Source: Aegilops tauschii subsp. strangulata (taxonomy: Eukaryota > Streptophyta > Magnoliopsida > Poales > Poaceae). Taken from it: DNA of 64,000 bases. The notes below the pieces were generated by a model, which saw nothing but the letters and a program-made list of their open reading frames with translations, did no database searches and was not told the origin of the DNA. Positions 24,365 through 35,624 of this stretch are shown in pieces (within the stretch, counting starts at the first letter, position 1; every line of letters begins with the position of its first letter). Made by a program: the position numbers and the translations under genes. Location of the stretch: assembly GCF_002575655.3 (NCBI RefSeq), contig NC_053040.3, positions 364,372,267 through 364,436,266 of the forward strand. Reading direction: 5' to 3'.

Positions 24365-24912
24365 TCACCTCGTCCTTAGCCAATCTTCGCTTAATCCGTA
24401 GCCCCATTTCGAGTTGCAAGTATGAGCAACAGAACCAGTATCAAATACCCAGGTGCTACTACGAGCATTAGTAAGGTACACATCAATAAAATGTATATCA
24501 AATATACCTTTCACTTTGCCATCCTTCTTATCCGCCAAATACTTGGGGCAGTTCCGCTTCCAGTGACCAGTCCCTTTGTAGTAGAAGCACTCAGTCTCAG
24601 GCTTAGGTCCAGACTTGGGCTTCTTCACTTGAGCAGCAAATTGCTTGTCGTTCTTCTTGAAGTTCCCCTTCTTCCCTTTGCCCTTCGTCTTGAAACTAGT
24701 GGTCTTGTTAACCATCAACACTTGATGCTCCTTCTTGATTTCTACCTCCGCAGCCTTTAGCATCACGAAGAGCTCGGGAATTGTCTTATCCATCCCTTGC
24801 ATATTATAGTTCATCACAAAGCTTTTGTAGCTCGGTGGCAATGATTGAAGAACTCTGTCAATGACACTATCATCAGGAATATTAACTCCCAGTTGAGTCA
24901 AGTGGTTGTGGT
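24365..24912 (-). pseudogene. Angela gag C-terminal part and protease start
   Basis: The frame contains TQLGVNIPDDSVIDRVLQSL and SLPPSYKSFVMNYNMQGMDK, typical of copia gag, then a lysine-rich stretch and a zinc-knuckle position reading CFYYKGTGHWKRNC. The usual CCHC has Cys at the fourth position of this motif, so the second zinc ligand is Tyr here. It is followed by WVFDTGSVAHTCNS, the DTGS protease active site. The N-terminal part of gag is missing because a Fatima-type LTR begins at 24913. Gag would coat the element RNA. Confidence 0.8.
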
Positions 24913-25382
24913 TGTCGGTGTCAAAACCGGTGGATCTCGGGTAGGGGGTCCTAAACTGTGCGTCTAAGGTTGATGGTAACAGTAGACGGGGAACACAACT
25001 TTTACCCAGGTTCGGGCCCTCCTGATGGAGGTAATACCCTACTTCCTGCTTGATTGATCTTAATGAGTATGAGGATTACAAGAGTTGATCTACCACGAGA
25101 TCGTAATGGCTAAACCCTAGATGTCTAGCCTGTATGATTGTGATTGCCTCTATGGACTAAACCCTCCGGTTTATATAGACACAGAGGGGCCTAGGGTTGT
25201 ACAGAGTCAGTTTACAGAGGAAGGAATCTTCATATCCGAACGCCAAGCTTGCCTTCCACGCAAAGGAGAGTCCCATCCGGACACGGGAGGAAGTCTTCTA
25301 TCTTGTATCTTCATGGCCCATCAGTCCGGCCCACGTCACATAGCCCGGACGTCCGAGGGCCCCTTAATCCAGGGCTCCCTTA
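24913..25382 (-). repeat. Fatima-type 3' LTR, inverted
   Basis: About 470 bp, colinear in reverse with the LTRs at 11190 and 20037. Its 5' terminus on the minus strand reads TAAGGGAG instead of TGAGGGAG, a single change at the conserved TG. A TATA box (TATATAAACCGG on the minus strand) lies near 25165-25180. Confidence 0.85.
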
Positions 25383-25929
25383 GTAGCCCCTGAACCAGGC
25401 TTCAATGACGATGTGTCCGGCGCGTAGATTGTCTTCGGCATTGCAAGGCGGGTTCCTCCTCCGAATACTTCAAAGCAGCCCTCGAACACAGAAAACATGT
25501 CCGGCTCTGCAAAACAAGTACCACACACAACCACAGAAAGTATAATATTTCATGAGTCCCATCTACTGACAATTTTTGTAGCGAGACATTACGTCCCTGC
25601 TCGGTCATTATTTCAAACCGTTTTTTGGCCTCCCGCTCCATGTTTTGAGATGCGGTTTTCATTGGCACGTCTTGTCAAAGCAGAGATCGTGTCCCCTTAT
25701 TGCGGGATTCTCATCAATACGGGCGTGGGTAATCCAACCGTGTTGTTGGCGATTCCTTGGGAATAGGCGAGCTTTAAGGCCCGTGAGGAGGCGTTTGATA
25801 TTCTTCGCCTTTATAAAGGGGTGCAGACCCGTCTTTCTGTCCCCACGCCCACCTCTTCCTCAACCTTCCCAACCTTAGGCTCCAGCGCCCAAGATTTGAT
25901 TTCTTCCATGATTACCAGGCCCTCTAGTT
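25383..25929. other. Fatima-type internal non-coding DNA
   Basis: Corresponds in reverse to the region between the accessory gene start and the 3' LTR of the first Fatima copy (19487-20036). It includes a plus-strand stretch TTTATAAAGG at about 25810, which could be the accessory gene's TATA box about 120 bp before its ATG. No ORF is supported. Confidence 0.5.
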
Positions 25930-26666
25930 ATGTCCGGATCCATCTCCCAAGGTAGGTGGGCAGCCTCCTCGGTCACCGAGGAGGATATCGTGAAGCTTCG
26001 GAAGGCAAGGTACCTGACTACGGAAATCCCCCACAGGCTCCTTACTAAAGGGCAGGTCATCCCCACACCAAAATCCGGCGAGAGGGTTGTATTCATCTCC
26101 CACTTCCTCCGCGAGCTAGGGTTCGCTCTTCACCCCTTCGTTCGCGGCCTCATGTTCTATTATGGGCTAGATTTTCACGATCTAGTACCAGACTCTTTCC
26201 TCCACATCTCGACGTTCGTCGTCGTGTGCGAAGCCTTTCTCCGCATCCCCCCACACTTCGGCCTATGGCTCAAGACTTTCAATGTGAAGCCGAGCTAGTT
26301 AACGGGGAGCAAGCGGAGTGCGGTGGCGCTATGGTGAGCAAGCTTGCCAAAACTATCTGGCCAAAAGGCACCTTCACGGAAACCTCCAACTCATGACAAC
26401 AGGAGTGGTTCTATATCACCGAACCCCGCGGCACCAAATGGGCAGCTGCACCTGTGTTCCGATCTGGCCCTCCATTGCGGCTCGCATCATGGATAAATAA
26501 GGGGCTAGACTAGGGATCAACTGATGAAGTACAGACGCTGCAAAGTCGTATCCGGAGTATCCTCGAAAGGGACGTTGGCCTTATTAACGTGATCCAACTG
26601 ATGCTAGTCCGTCGGATCATCCCGTGCCAGCGAGGGCCTCTCCGTATGTGGGAGTTCAATCCGGAA
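25930..26666 (+). pseudogene. Second copy of the Fatima accessory gene (PF04195-like), truncated
   Basis: ATG at 25930 begins MSGSISQGRWAASSVTEEDI. The domain segment is in one frame here: ERVVFISHFLRELGFALHPF, RGLMFYYGLDFHDLVPDSFL and VCEAFLRIPPHFGLWLKTFN. This confirms the frameshift inferred in the first copy near 19215. A stop follows at 26296-26298. Later pieces such as ITEPRG-like and VRRIIPCQRGP segments continue in other frames up to 26660. The CACTA terminus at 26667 removes the rest. The role of this protein is unknown. Confidence 0.7.
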
Positions 26667-27396
26667 CACTGGTGCGCGTCGGTCCTAAACAAACGGTTTT
26701 TAACCCCTTTCCGCGACGGCATCTAGAACCGTCACCAAGTGAGTGTGGGCGATAGGGGGGTCCTTCCCACACGACCCAGAAACCGTCGAGGATATGCCCT
26801 CCTGGCACACACGTTCGGCAAAATGAGGTCGTGTGCGACCGGCGAGCGCGCAAATACGGAAATACATACAGTATAGCTAAAAAATACAATTATACGGCGA
26901 AATTGTTTTCGGTCGCACGTACATCCCACACAGTCAGTCCCCGCTAAACGTTTCCGTTCGTATGTACATCCCACACAGTCGCTCCAAGGAAAATGTTTGC
27001 GCAAGGTGGCGTAACGCAAACAGTTTTGAAGAGAATGTCGTGTGTGATTGTTCATTGATCCAACACGGTTTATTCCTAGAAACTGTGTGCGTTGCCTGAG
27101 GTCATCGCCCACGGTGGTTTCTCATTAACCGTTTGCAATAGGAAAACCCAATTAGCAAGCTAATTGGCCAATTAGCGGGCTAATTGCCCTATTATTAATA
27201 ATCCATTTACTAATCTAATTGACATTCATATTAAGCACATAATATATTCCATTTCCATATTAAGGAAGCAGGATTTCATAATTGAAATACATCCGAGTAC
27301 AACATGATAAAGCTTCAACACTCAGCTACCCCATTACACAACTGCACCAGCAGCAAGTTTCACATGCAACATCTAGAACCTTTCGAAATTAGCATC

Positions 27397-27699
27397 TTAG
27401 ACGGTACATAGAGAGATGCATCTCATCTGGAAAACTGCTAAAGCGGAAGCGAATATTGAGCCTTCATTCATGTTGAAGGTCTTTGCAACTTTAGGCCAGT
27501 GCCTGTGGATGATTGACCGTCCATCCTTCGGCCTCTTCAAGAACACTTCAATATTGAACCGTGGGTGTTGTGAAAACTTTCCTCGCCTCCTGACCACAAA
27601 GGTGGTTTGAGAGGTAATCATCAGTGAAGCCTGAAAACAAGGATGTGCATAAATATCTTCTCTATATTGTAAATGGGGCAAAGGAATACAAAAAGTCAA
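27397..27699 (-). pseudogene. B3-domain-like ORF fragment inside the CACTA element
   Basis: The minus-strand frame reads YAHPCFQASLMITSQTTFVV, then PRFNIEVFLKRPKDGRSIIH and KVAKTFNMNEGSIFA. The stop at the ORF end follows an apparent one-base shift; in the neighbouring frame the text continues FSSFPDEMHLSMYRL. The pattern of a basic strand, a W-P-K-V-A segment, an E-G-S-I-F turn and a final hydrophobic M-H-L-S strand resembles the plant B3 DNA-binding domain. The resemblance is by eye only. Alternatively it is simply the second protein of this CACTA family. Donor- and acceptor-like sequences flank it, so it is probably one exon. Confidence 0.45.
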
Positions 27700-28633
27700 G
27701 GTATAATAGTTAGTACCATCTTGTAAACCTCAGTGCTTCCCATTGTTTCCCTGCAACACATATAAGGTAGTTAGTCATGAGGTTAAATAAGGGTTCGCAT
27801 GCTATCAGTAAAATATGTTGATGATAAATAAGCACATTGCAGATTCATCAGATTAATTCAAGCCACATGGAAAACCCATTTATCCAAACCAAGGATGATT
27901 AAGAACTAGGAAATATAGCACTTGTATATTTTTCTCATGTATTAAGTGCAGCCAAATTCGATTTATTCCTCACATGGTATACAATAACAGAATGCAGCCA
28001 CATCAATTGAACATCGCATTGCAGAATTGAATCAAGCAGTTAACTAAACACCACAACAAATGAACCAAACATTAACTGAGCACCACATTGCACAATATAA
28101 CATACTCCTAATAGAAGATCAGACAGTTAACCAAACCTAGCATGCTTAACAACTTTGAAATATAGCAATTGTATTTGTTTCTCATGTATTTAGTACAGCC
28201 AAATTCGATTTATTCCTCACATGGTATACAATAACAGAATGCAACCACAACAATTGAATATCGCATTGCAGAATTGAACCAAACAGTTAACTAAACACCA
28301 CGACAAGTGAACCAAGCCACAATAAATGAACCAAGCAGTTAAGTAAACACCAATTGAACAATATAACATACTCCCAATAGAAGATCAGACAGTTAACCAA
28401 ACCAAGCATGCTTAACAACTTGGAAATATTGCACCTTGAAGAATTGAACATAACATTTGCAGAATTGAACCAAGCAGTTAATTGAACACCACATTGCATG
28501 ACATAGAGAACATAAATACTATAGCAGAAGATTGCATGGTAAAAGTAGATAACACAATTCACTAGAATTTGTTAAGGAAAGGTAGTAGCAAGCACACTGA
28601 ACATGGGTCCTTATAGTGAGCTAATAAGACAAG
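27700..28633. other. AT-rich CACTA interior with local near-repeats
   Basis: No ORF is convincing. Blocks around 27880-28150 and 28150-28420 share long runs such as CAGCCAAATTCGATTTATTCC, with the words GAACCAAGC and GTTAACTAAACACCAC recurring, so the region was built by duplication. It probably represents an intron. Confidence 0.45.
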
Positions 28634-28934
28634 CTACTCCTCATTGTCGGAGATATCGATGACGATTGGCTCCTTGGACATGGAAGAGGGCGAGGCCTCC
28701 GCATCGTGGGTGCCCTCGTTGTAGTGGTGAGTTGCCTGAGCCGCTCCGGGCACCAACCTGCTGGCTCTCTAGATGAGGTAAGCACGTGCACGCTGAGAAA
28801 ACACCTCGTAGTCTTTGTCGAAGGCACCGACAGTGGCCTCGAGAAAACGCCACGAATTGTCGTAGCGTCAACGGTGGCCTCGACGGTGAGGTGCTCCTCC
28901 AAGATCTGGGGGTCGGCACGAATGCCAGCCATCA
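28634..28934 (-). pseudogene. C-terminal exon of a CACTA-encoded protein, frameshifted
   Basis: In one minus-strand frame the text NSWRFLEATVGAFDKDYEVF leads through FSQRARAYLI, a TAG, and RASRLVPGAAQATHHYNEG to EPIVIDISDNEE and a stop at 28634-28636. The start of the segment (LEEHLTVEATVDA) lies in another frame, so there is at least one indel near 28865 as well as the internal stop (ATCTAG, probably from CAG). The acidic end and the position near the broken end of the element suggest the last exon of a CACTA accessory protein. I cannot name it further. Confidence 0.4.
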
Positions 28935-31759
28935 TGAGAGCTACTTATGGATTGCCTCCCAAAGATGGCAATACCTAGATCTATCCATGCCTTTATGCTT
29001 AGCTTGGGGCGTTAAACGATAGCGCTTGTTGGGAGGCAACCCAACTTTATTTTTGTTTCTTGCTTTTTGGTTCTTTTTAGTAATAAATTTTTGATCTAGC
29101 TTCTGGTTAGATGTGTTTTCATGTTTTAATTAGTGTTTGTGCCAAGTAAAACCTATAGGATCTTCTTGGATGATAGTTTTTTGATCTTGCTGAAAAAAAT
29201 CAGAAGCTTTCTGCTCACGAAAACAATTGTTAAAAATCACCAGAACGTGATAAAATACTGATTCTAATTGCAGTAGATCAATAAGCAAATTATCTAGGTC
29301 GTCCTATTTTGGTAGAATTTTTGAGTTAAAGAAAGTTTGCGTTTGATACAGATTACTACAGACTGTTCTGTTTTTGACAGATTCTGTTTTTCGTGTGTTG
29401 TTTGCTTATTTTGATGAATCTATGGCTAGTAATTGAGTTTATGAACCATAGAAAAGTTGTAATACAGTAGGTTTAACACCAATATAAATAAATAATGAGT
29501 TCATTACAGTACCTTGAAGTGGTGTTTTGTTTTCTTTCGCTAACGGAGCTCACGAGATTTTCTGTTAAGTTTTGTGTTGTGAAGTTTTCAAGTTTCGGGT
29601 AAGGATTTGATGGATTATGGAACAAGGAGTGGCAAGAGCCTAAGCTTGGGGATGCCCAGGCACCCCAAGGTAAAATCCAAGGAAACCAAAAAGCCTAAGC
29701 TTGGGGATGACCCGGAAGGCATCCCCTCTTTTGTCTTCGTCCATCGGTAACTTTACTTGGAGCTATATTTTTATTCACCACATGATATGTGTTTTGCTTG
29801 GAGCGTCTTGTATGATTTGAGTCTTTGCTTTTTAATTTACCACAATCATCCTTTCTGTACACACCTTTTGAGAGAGACACACATTATTCGAAATTTATTA
29901 GAATACTCTATGTGCTTCACTTATATCTTTTGAGCTAAATAATTTTGCTCTAGTGCTTCACTTATATCTTTTAGAGCATGGTTGTGGTTTTATTTTATAG
30001 AAATAATTGATCTCTCATGCTTCACTTATATTATTTTGAGAGTCCTTTAGAACAGCATGGTAATTTGCTTTGGTTATAAAATTAGTCCTAATATGATAGG
30101 CATCCAAGATAAAACATTAAAGTGCGTTGAATACTAAGAGAAGTTTGATACTTGATGATTGTTTTGAGATATGGAGATAGTGATATTAAAGTCGTGCTAG
30201 TTGAGTAGTTGTGAATTTGAGAAATACTTGTGTTGAAGTTTGCAAGTCCCGTAGAATGCACGTATGGTGAACGTTGTGTAACAAATTTGAAACATGAGGT
30301 GTTCTTTGATTGTCATCCTTATGAGTGGCGGTCGGGGACGAGCGATGGTGTTTTCCTACCAATCTATCCCCCTAGGAGCATGCGCGTAGTGCTTGGTTTT
30401 TGATGACTTGTAGATTTTTGCAATAAGTATATGAGTTCTTTATGACTAATGTTGAGTCCATGGATTATACGCACTCTCAACCTTCCACCATTGCTAGCCT
30501 CTTCGGTACCATGCATTGCCCTTTCTCACCTTGAGAGTTGGTGCAAACTTCGCCGGTGCATCCAAACCCCGTGATACGATACGCTCTAGCACACATAAAC
30601 CTTCTTATATCTTCCTCAAAACAGCCACCATACCTACCTATTATGGCATTTCCATAGCCATTCCGAGATATATTGCCATGCAACTTTCCACCGTTCCGTT
30701 TATTATGACACACTTCATCATTGTCATATTGCCTTGCATGATCATGTAGTTGACATCGTATTTGTGGCAAAGCCACCATGCATATTATTTCATACATGTC
30801 ACTTTTGATTCATTGCCCATCCCGGTACACCGCTGGAGGCATTCATGTAGAGTCATACCTTTGTTCTAGTATCGAGTTGTAAATAAATAGAGGTGTGATG
30901 ATCATTATTAATAGAGCATTGTCCCAAAAAAAAGAGAAAGGCCAAAAAAATGAGAAGGCCCAAAAAAACGAACAATGCTACTATCCTTTTTCCACACTTG
31001 TGCTTCAAAGTAGCACCATGATCTTTATGATAGAGAGTCTCTTGTTTTGTCACTTTCATATACTAGTGGGAAACTTTCATTATAGAACTTGGCTTGTATA
31101 TTCCAACAATGGGCTTCCTCAAATGCCCTAGGTCTTCGTGAGCAAGCAAGTTGGATGCACACCCACTTAGTTTCTTTTGTTGAGCTTTCATACATTTATA
31201 ACTCTAGTGCATCCGTTCCATGGCAATCCCTACTCCTTGCATTGACATCAATTGATGGGCATCTCCCTAGCCCGTTGATTAGCCGCGTCAATGTGAGACT
31301 TTCTCCTTTTTTGTCTTCTCCACACAACCCCCGTCATTATATTCTATTCCACCCATAGTGCTATATCCATGGCTCACGCTCATGTATTGCGTGAAAGTTG
31401 TAAAAAGTTTGAGATTACTAAAGTATGAAACAAATTCTTGGCTTGTCATCGGGGTTGTGCAAGATGAGAGCATTCTTGTGTGACGAAAATGAAGCATGGC
31501 CAAACTATATGATTTTCTAGGGATAAGCTTTCTTTGGCTATGTTATTTCGAGAAGACATAATTGCTTGATTAGTATGCTTGAAGTATTATTATTTTTATG
31601 TCAATATTAAAATTTATCTTGAATCTTTCGGATCTGAACATTCATGCCACAATAAAGAAACTTACATTGAAAAATGTCCTAAGTAGCATTCCACATCAAA
31701 AACTCTGTTTTTATCATTTACCTACTCGAGAACGAGCAGGAATTAAGCTTGGGGATGCT
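28935..31759 (+). mobile_element. Athila-lineage gypsy, 3' internal region of array unit 1 (5' truncated)
   Basis: Begins at ATGAGAGCTACTTATGG, which corresponds to position 36488 in unit 2, and then runs parallel to 36488-39275 with small indels. It contains the GGCGTTAAACGATAG landmark, CTTGGGGATGCC repeats, and ends in AATTAAGCTTGGGGATGCT, the polypurine-like sequence directly before the LTR. No coding function is present beyond the first few codons. The upstream part of this unit (gag, protease) is missing at the junction with CACTA. Confidence 0.8.
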
Positions 31760-33328
31760 TGATACGTCTCCAACGTATCTATAATTTTTGATTGCTCCAT
31801 GCTATTATATATTCTGTTTTGGATGTTTAATGGGCTTTATTATACACTTTTATATTATTTTTGGGACTAAGCTATTAACCCAAGGCCCAGTGCAAATTGC
31901 TGTTTTTTTGCCTATTTCAGTGTTTCACAGAAAAGGAATATCAAACGGAGTCCAAACGGAATGAAACCTTCGGGAGCGTGATTTTTGGAACAAACGTGAT
32001 CCAGAGGACTTGGAGTAGACATCAAGCAATCAACGAGAAGTCCAAAAGGCAGGGGGCGCGCCTACCCCCTTGGGCGCGCCCTCCACCCTCGTGGGCCCCT
32101 CGTGGCTCCACCGACCTACTTCTTCCTCCTATATATACCTACGTACCCTGAAACCATCGAGGAGCACCACGAAAACCTAATTCCACCGCCGCAACCTTAT
32201 GTACCCATGAGATCCCATCTTGGGGCCTTTTCCAGCGCTCTGCCAGAGGGGGCATCGATCACGGAGGGCTTCTACATCAACACCATAGCCTCTCCGATGA
32301 TGTGTGAGTAGTTTACCACAGACCTTCGGGTCCATAGTTATTAGCTAGATGGCTTCTTCTCTCTCTTTGGATCTCAATACAAAGTTCTCCTCGATCTTCT
32401 TGGAGTTCTATTCGATGTAACTCTTTTTTGCGGTGTGTTTGTCAAGATCCGATGAATTGTGGGTTTATGATCAAGATTATCTATGAACAATATTTGAATC
32501 TTCTCTGAATTCTTTTATGTATGATTGGTTATCTTTGCAAGTCTCTTCGAATTATCAGTTTGGTTTGGCCTACTAGATTGATCTTTCTTGCAATGGGAGA
32601 AGTGCTTAGCTTTGGGTTCAATCATGCGGTGCTCGATCCCAGTGACAGTAGGGGAAACGACACGTATTGTATTGTTGCCATCGAGGATAAAAAGATGGGG
32701 TTTATATCATATTGCTTGAGTTTATCCCTCTACATCATGTCATCTTACCTAATGCGTTACTCTGTTCTTATGAACTTAATACTCTAGAAGCATGCTGGAT
32801 AGCGATCGATGTGTGGAGTAATAGAAGTAGATGCAGGCAGGAGTCGGTCTACTTGTTGCGGACGTGATGCCTATATACATGATCATGCCTAGATATTCTC
32901 ATAATTATGCACTTTTCTATCAATTGCTGGAGAGTAATTTGTTCACCCACCGTAATACTTATGCTATCTTGAGAGAAGCCACTAGTGAAACCAATGGCCT
33001 TCAGGTCTATTTTCCATCATATTAATCTCCCGTCAACGAGCCATTTCCTTCGCCGTTTATTTTGCATTCTTTACTTTCAATCTTTATCATAAAAATACCA
33101 AAAATATTATCTTATCATCTCTATCAGATCTCACTTTTGCAAGTGGCCATGAAGGGATTGACAACCCCTTTATCGTGTTGGTTGCAAGGTTCTTATTTGT
33201 TTGTGTAGGTACGAGGGACTTGCGTGTGGCCTCCTACTAGATTGATACCTTGGTTCTCAAAAACTGAGGGAAATACTTACGCTACTTTGCTGCATCACCC
33301 TTTCCTCTTCAAGGAAAAAACCAACGCA
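31760..33328 (+). repeat. Athila-lineage LTR, array unit 1/2
   Basis: Starts TGATACGTCTCCAACG. A TATA box (CTATATATACC) lies at about 32129-32139. The 3' end is taken at ACCAACGCA (33328), giving about 1.57 kb; it could extend up to 33355 because the primer-binding site begins only at 33356. It is the same family as 39276-52931. Family naming (Sabrina/WHAM-like) is uncertain; the Athila lineage is inferred from the gag, the PBS and the DLGA protease. Confidence 0.8.
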
Positions 33329-33355
33329 TGCTCAAGAGGTAGCTAGAAGGATTTT

Positions 33356-33373
33356 TGGCGCCTTTGCCGGGGA
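33356..33373 (+). other. Primer-binding site
   Basis: TGGCGCCTTTGCCGGGGA closely matches the primer-binding site usual in Athila-type elements (TGGCGCCGTTGCCGGGGA), which is complementary to the 3' end of a tRNA, probably tRNA-Asp. One G is T here. Confidence 0.7.
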
Positions 33374-33565
33374 GTCTGCGCACAAGTCAAGACATACCAA
33401 GTACCCATCACAGACTCTCATCCCTCGCATTACATTATTTGCCATTCGCCTCTCGTTTTCCTCTACCCCACTTCACCCTTGCCGTTTTATTCGCCCTCTT
33501 TTTCCGTTCGCCTCTTTTTCGCTTGCTTCTTGTTTGCTTGTGTGTTGGATTGCTTGCTCGTCACG

Positions 33566-34719
33566 ATGGCTCAAGATAATACTAAATTGTGTGACTTTGC
33601 CAATACCAACAACAACGATTTTCTTAGCACTCCGATTGCTCCTCTTACCGATGCTGAATCTTGTGAAACTAATGCTGCTTTGCTGAATCTTGTCATGAAA
33701 GATCAATTCGCCGGCCTTCCTAGTGAAGATGCCGCTACCCATCTAAATAGCTTTGTTGATTTATGTGATATGCAAAAGAAGAAAGATGTGGATAATGATA
33801 TTGTTAAATTGAAGCTATTTCCTTTTTCGCTTAGAGATCGTGCTAAAACTTGGTTTTCGTCTTTGCCTAAAAATAGTATTGATTCTTGGAATAAGTGCAA
33901 AGATGCTTTTATCTCTAAGTATTTTCCTCCCGCTAAGATTATCTCTCTTAGAAACGATATTATGAATTTTAAGCAACTTGATCATGAACATGTTGCACAA
34001 GCTTGTGAGAGAATGAAATTAATGATACGTAATTGCCCTACACATGGTTTGAACTTATGGATGATTATACAAAAAATTTATGCCGGATTGAATTTTGCTT
34101 CTAGAAATCTTTTAGATTCGGCCGCGGGAGGCACTTTAGGAGAAGCTACTAAACTCCTAGATAATATTATGGTTAATTATTCTCAATGGCATACTGAAAG
34201 ATCTACTAATAAAAAGGTGCATGCAATTGAAGAGATTAATGTTTTGAGTGGAAAGATGGATGAACTTATGAAATTGTTTGCTAATAAGAGTGTTTCTTCT
34301 GATCCTAATGATATTCCTTTGTCTACTTTGATTGAGAATAATAATGAATCTATGGATTTGAATTTTGTTGGTAGGAACAATTTTGGTAACAACGCTAGGA
34401 AATTTAAGCCTAGGCCGTATCCTAATAATTCCTCCAATAATTATGGTAATTCCTACAACAACTCTTATGGAAATTTTAATAAGATGCCCTCTGATTTTGA
34501 GACTAATGTTAAAGAATTTATGATTTCTCAAAATAATTTCAATGCTTTGCTTGAAGAAAAATTGCCTAAGATTGATGAGTTGGCTAGGAACGTTGATAGA
34601 ATTTCTCTTGATGTTGATTCTTTGAAACTTAGATCTATTCCACCCAAGCATGATATCAATGAGTCTCTCAAAGGCATGAGAATTTCCATTGATGAGTGCA
34701 AAGAAAGAACCGCTAGGAT
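33566..34719 (+). CDS. Athila-lineage gag, array unit 2, first part
   Basis: ATG at 33566 (MAQDNTKLCDFANTNNND). The conserved gag core is LNSFVDLCDMQKKKDVDND, KLFPFSLRDRAKTWFSSLPK and CKDAFISKYFPPAKIISLRN, followed by an Asn/Tyr-rich stretch (about residues 275-310) and a heptad-like helix DELARNVDRISLDVDSLKL. The frame is open until a solo LTR splits it at 34720. It resumes at 35625 in the same phase once the 905 bp insertion is discounted. Gag would form the particle that packages element RNA. No RT or integrase follows in this element, so it is non-autonomous by structure. Confidence 0.8.
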
Positions 34720-34724
34720 GCGTG

Positions 34725-35624
34725 TGTCGGATGTGCGGTTCCGGCAAAACCCTTAAGGTTCGAACTCTGGGGTGCGCGCGAAGTCTTTCCCTCCTACCGA
34801 TCCACGCCCTAGCTCACTAAGATCTCGCGGACGAACTCGACGGACTTGTAACACAAAAAGACACGAGATTTATACTGGTTTGGGCCACCGTTGTGGTGTA
34901 ATACCCTACTCCAGTGCGGTGGTGGTGGATTGCCTCTTGGGCTGATGATGAACAGTACAAGGGGAAGAACAACCTCCTGAGGTTGAGGTGTTCTTGTGGC
35001 TAGGGTAGGCTCTCGACCAGATCAGATCAAGCTGAGATCCCCCTATTGTGGTGGCTAGTTCTACTTATATAGGCCCTGGTCCTCTCCCCAAATATTGAGC
35101 AGGAAGGGAGCCAACAACGGTGGGCAAATTTAAAGGGGGACAGCTAGTACAAGCTATCCTAACAAAACTGGTCTTCGCCTGCGAAAGGCTCTGGTGGTGA
35201 CGCCGTCTTGGGCTCCACGATGACCTCCGTCCTGCCGTCCTTCTGGTCTTGGTCTCGTTGCACCGACATGGCAACCTTTGCCCGATGCCTCGGTACTCCT
35301 CGCCTGCGCTGGCCTCCTTAGCACCAAAGAGGAAACAAGGACATTGCGCGCGCTGGCGCCTGCCTGGTGCCAGTCGTCATGGCTCACCTCACGAGAGCCT
35401 CGTGAGGTTTTCCCCACCTCGATATCTCCGCTACTCGTGAGCCTGCCTGGCTAGGCCACTCCCGAGGAGGTCTTGCGTCGTCCGCCTCGCGAGGCTTGGC
35501 CCCTCGCGAGGGTCTTGGATGCCTTGTTGATGAAGATGGGCCGTATGGCCCACTGACTTAGCCATGCCGTGGGCCCCAGGCAGGCAAGTCTGGGGACCCG
35601 ACCCCCGTTCCCAGAACGCCGACA
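34725..35624 (-). mobile_element. Solo LTR of a gypsy-type element inserted in gag
   Basis: 900 bp bounded by TGTCGGATGTG and ACGCCGACA, i.e. TG...CA with a short inverted repeat, and flanked by identical 5-bp target duplications GCGTG (34720-34724 and 35625-35629). No internal sequence or second LTR is present, so it is a solo LTR left by LTR-LTR recombination. A TATA box reads TATATAAGTAG on the minus strand at about 35067-35077, so the LTR lies on the minus strand. Repeated CTCGCGAGG/CCTCGCGAGG palindromic words occur at 35390-35520. Confidence 0.85.

Larger units (their letters stand above)
10309..24912 (-). mobile_element. Angela-type Ty1/copia retrotransposon, minus strand, 5' part missing
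   Basis: Read on the minus strand the order is gag, protease, integrase, RT and RNase H, then the 3' LTR, which is copia order. The LTR begins TGAAGGAAATATGCCCTAGA (at 21347 descending) and ends in CGTTCCCCAACA at 10309; I recognise both ends as Angela (BARE/WIS clade). A purine-rich stretch AAGTGGGAGAC lies directly before the LTR (about 21348-21358) and serves as the polypurine tract. A complete Fatima-type element (11190-20514) sits inside this LTR. The 5' LTR, PBS and N-terminal gag are absent because the element is cut at 24912 by a second Fatima-type LTR. The other half of Angela is not in the window. Confidence 0.85.
24913..26666 (-). mobile_element. Second Fatima-type element, inverted, 3' end only
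   Basis: The segment starts with TGTCGGTGTCAAAACC, the reverse complement of a Fatima LTR end, and lies in Angela gag. The LTR (24913-25382) is followed by GTAGCCCCTGAACC, the reverse complement of the Fatima polypurine region. It then holds internal sequence with the accessory gene, here on the plus strand because the element is inverted. At 26667 a CACTA terminus cuts it. Neither the rest of this element nor the other half of Angela occurs in the window. Confidence 0.8.
26667..28934 (-). mobile_element. CACTA (En/Spm-type) DNA transposon, one end only
   Basis: At 26667 the sequence changes to CACTGGTGCGCGTCGGTCC, a CACTA-type terminus. The next 450 bases contain sub-terminal repeats typical of the superfamily: CATCCCACACAGTC occurs twice, with related GTGTGCGA and CGTTTGC words. 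Further in are minus-strand ORF fragments and an AT-rich intron-like region with internal near-repeats (about 27900-28500). The matching inverted terminus is not found. The sequence passes at about 28934 directly into the Athila-lineage internal region, so the other end is lost. Confidence 0.7.

Noticed and set aside
25645..25878. Plus-strand ORFs in the inverted Fatima internal spacer
   Set aside because: Not conserved with the corresponding region of the other Fatima copy in reading frame; TATA-like sequence lies within.
30477..30797. ORF of about 106 codons on the minus strand, repeated at 38003-38323
   Set aside because: Its similarity between copies is explained by the duplicated Athila-lineage 3' internal region. 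The product has no known motif and the region is otherwise non-coding.
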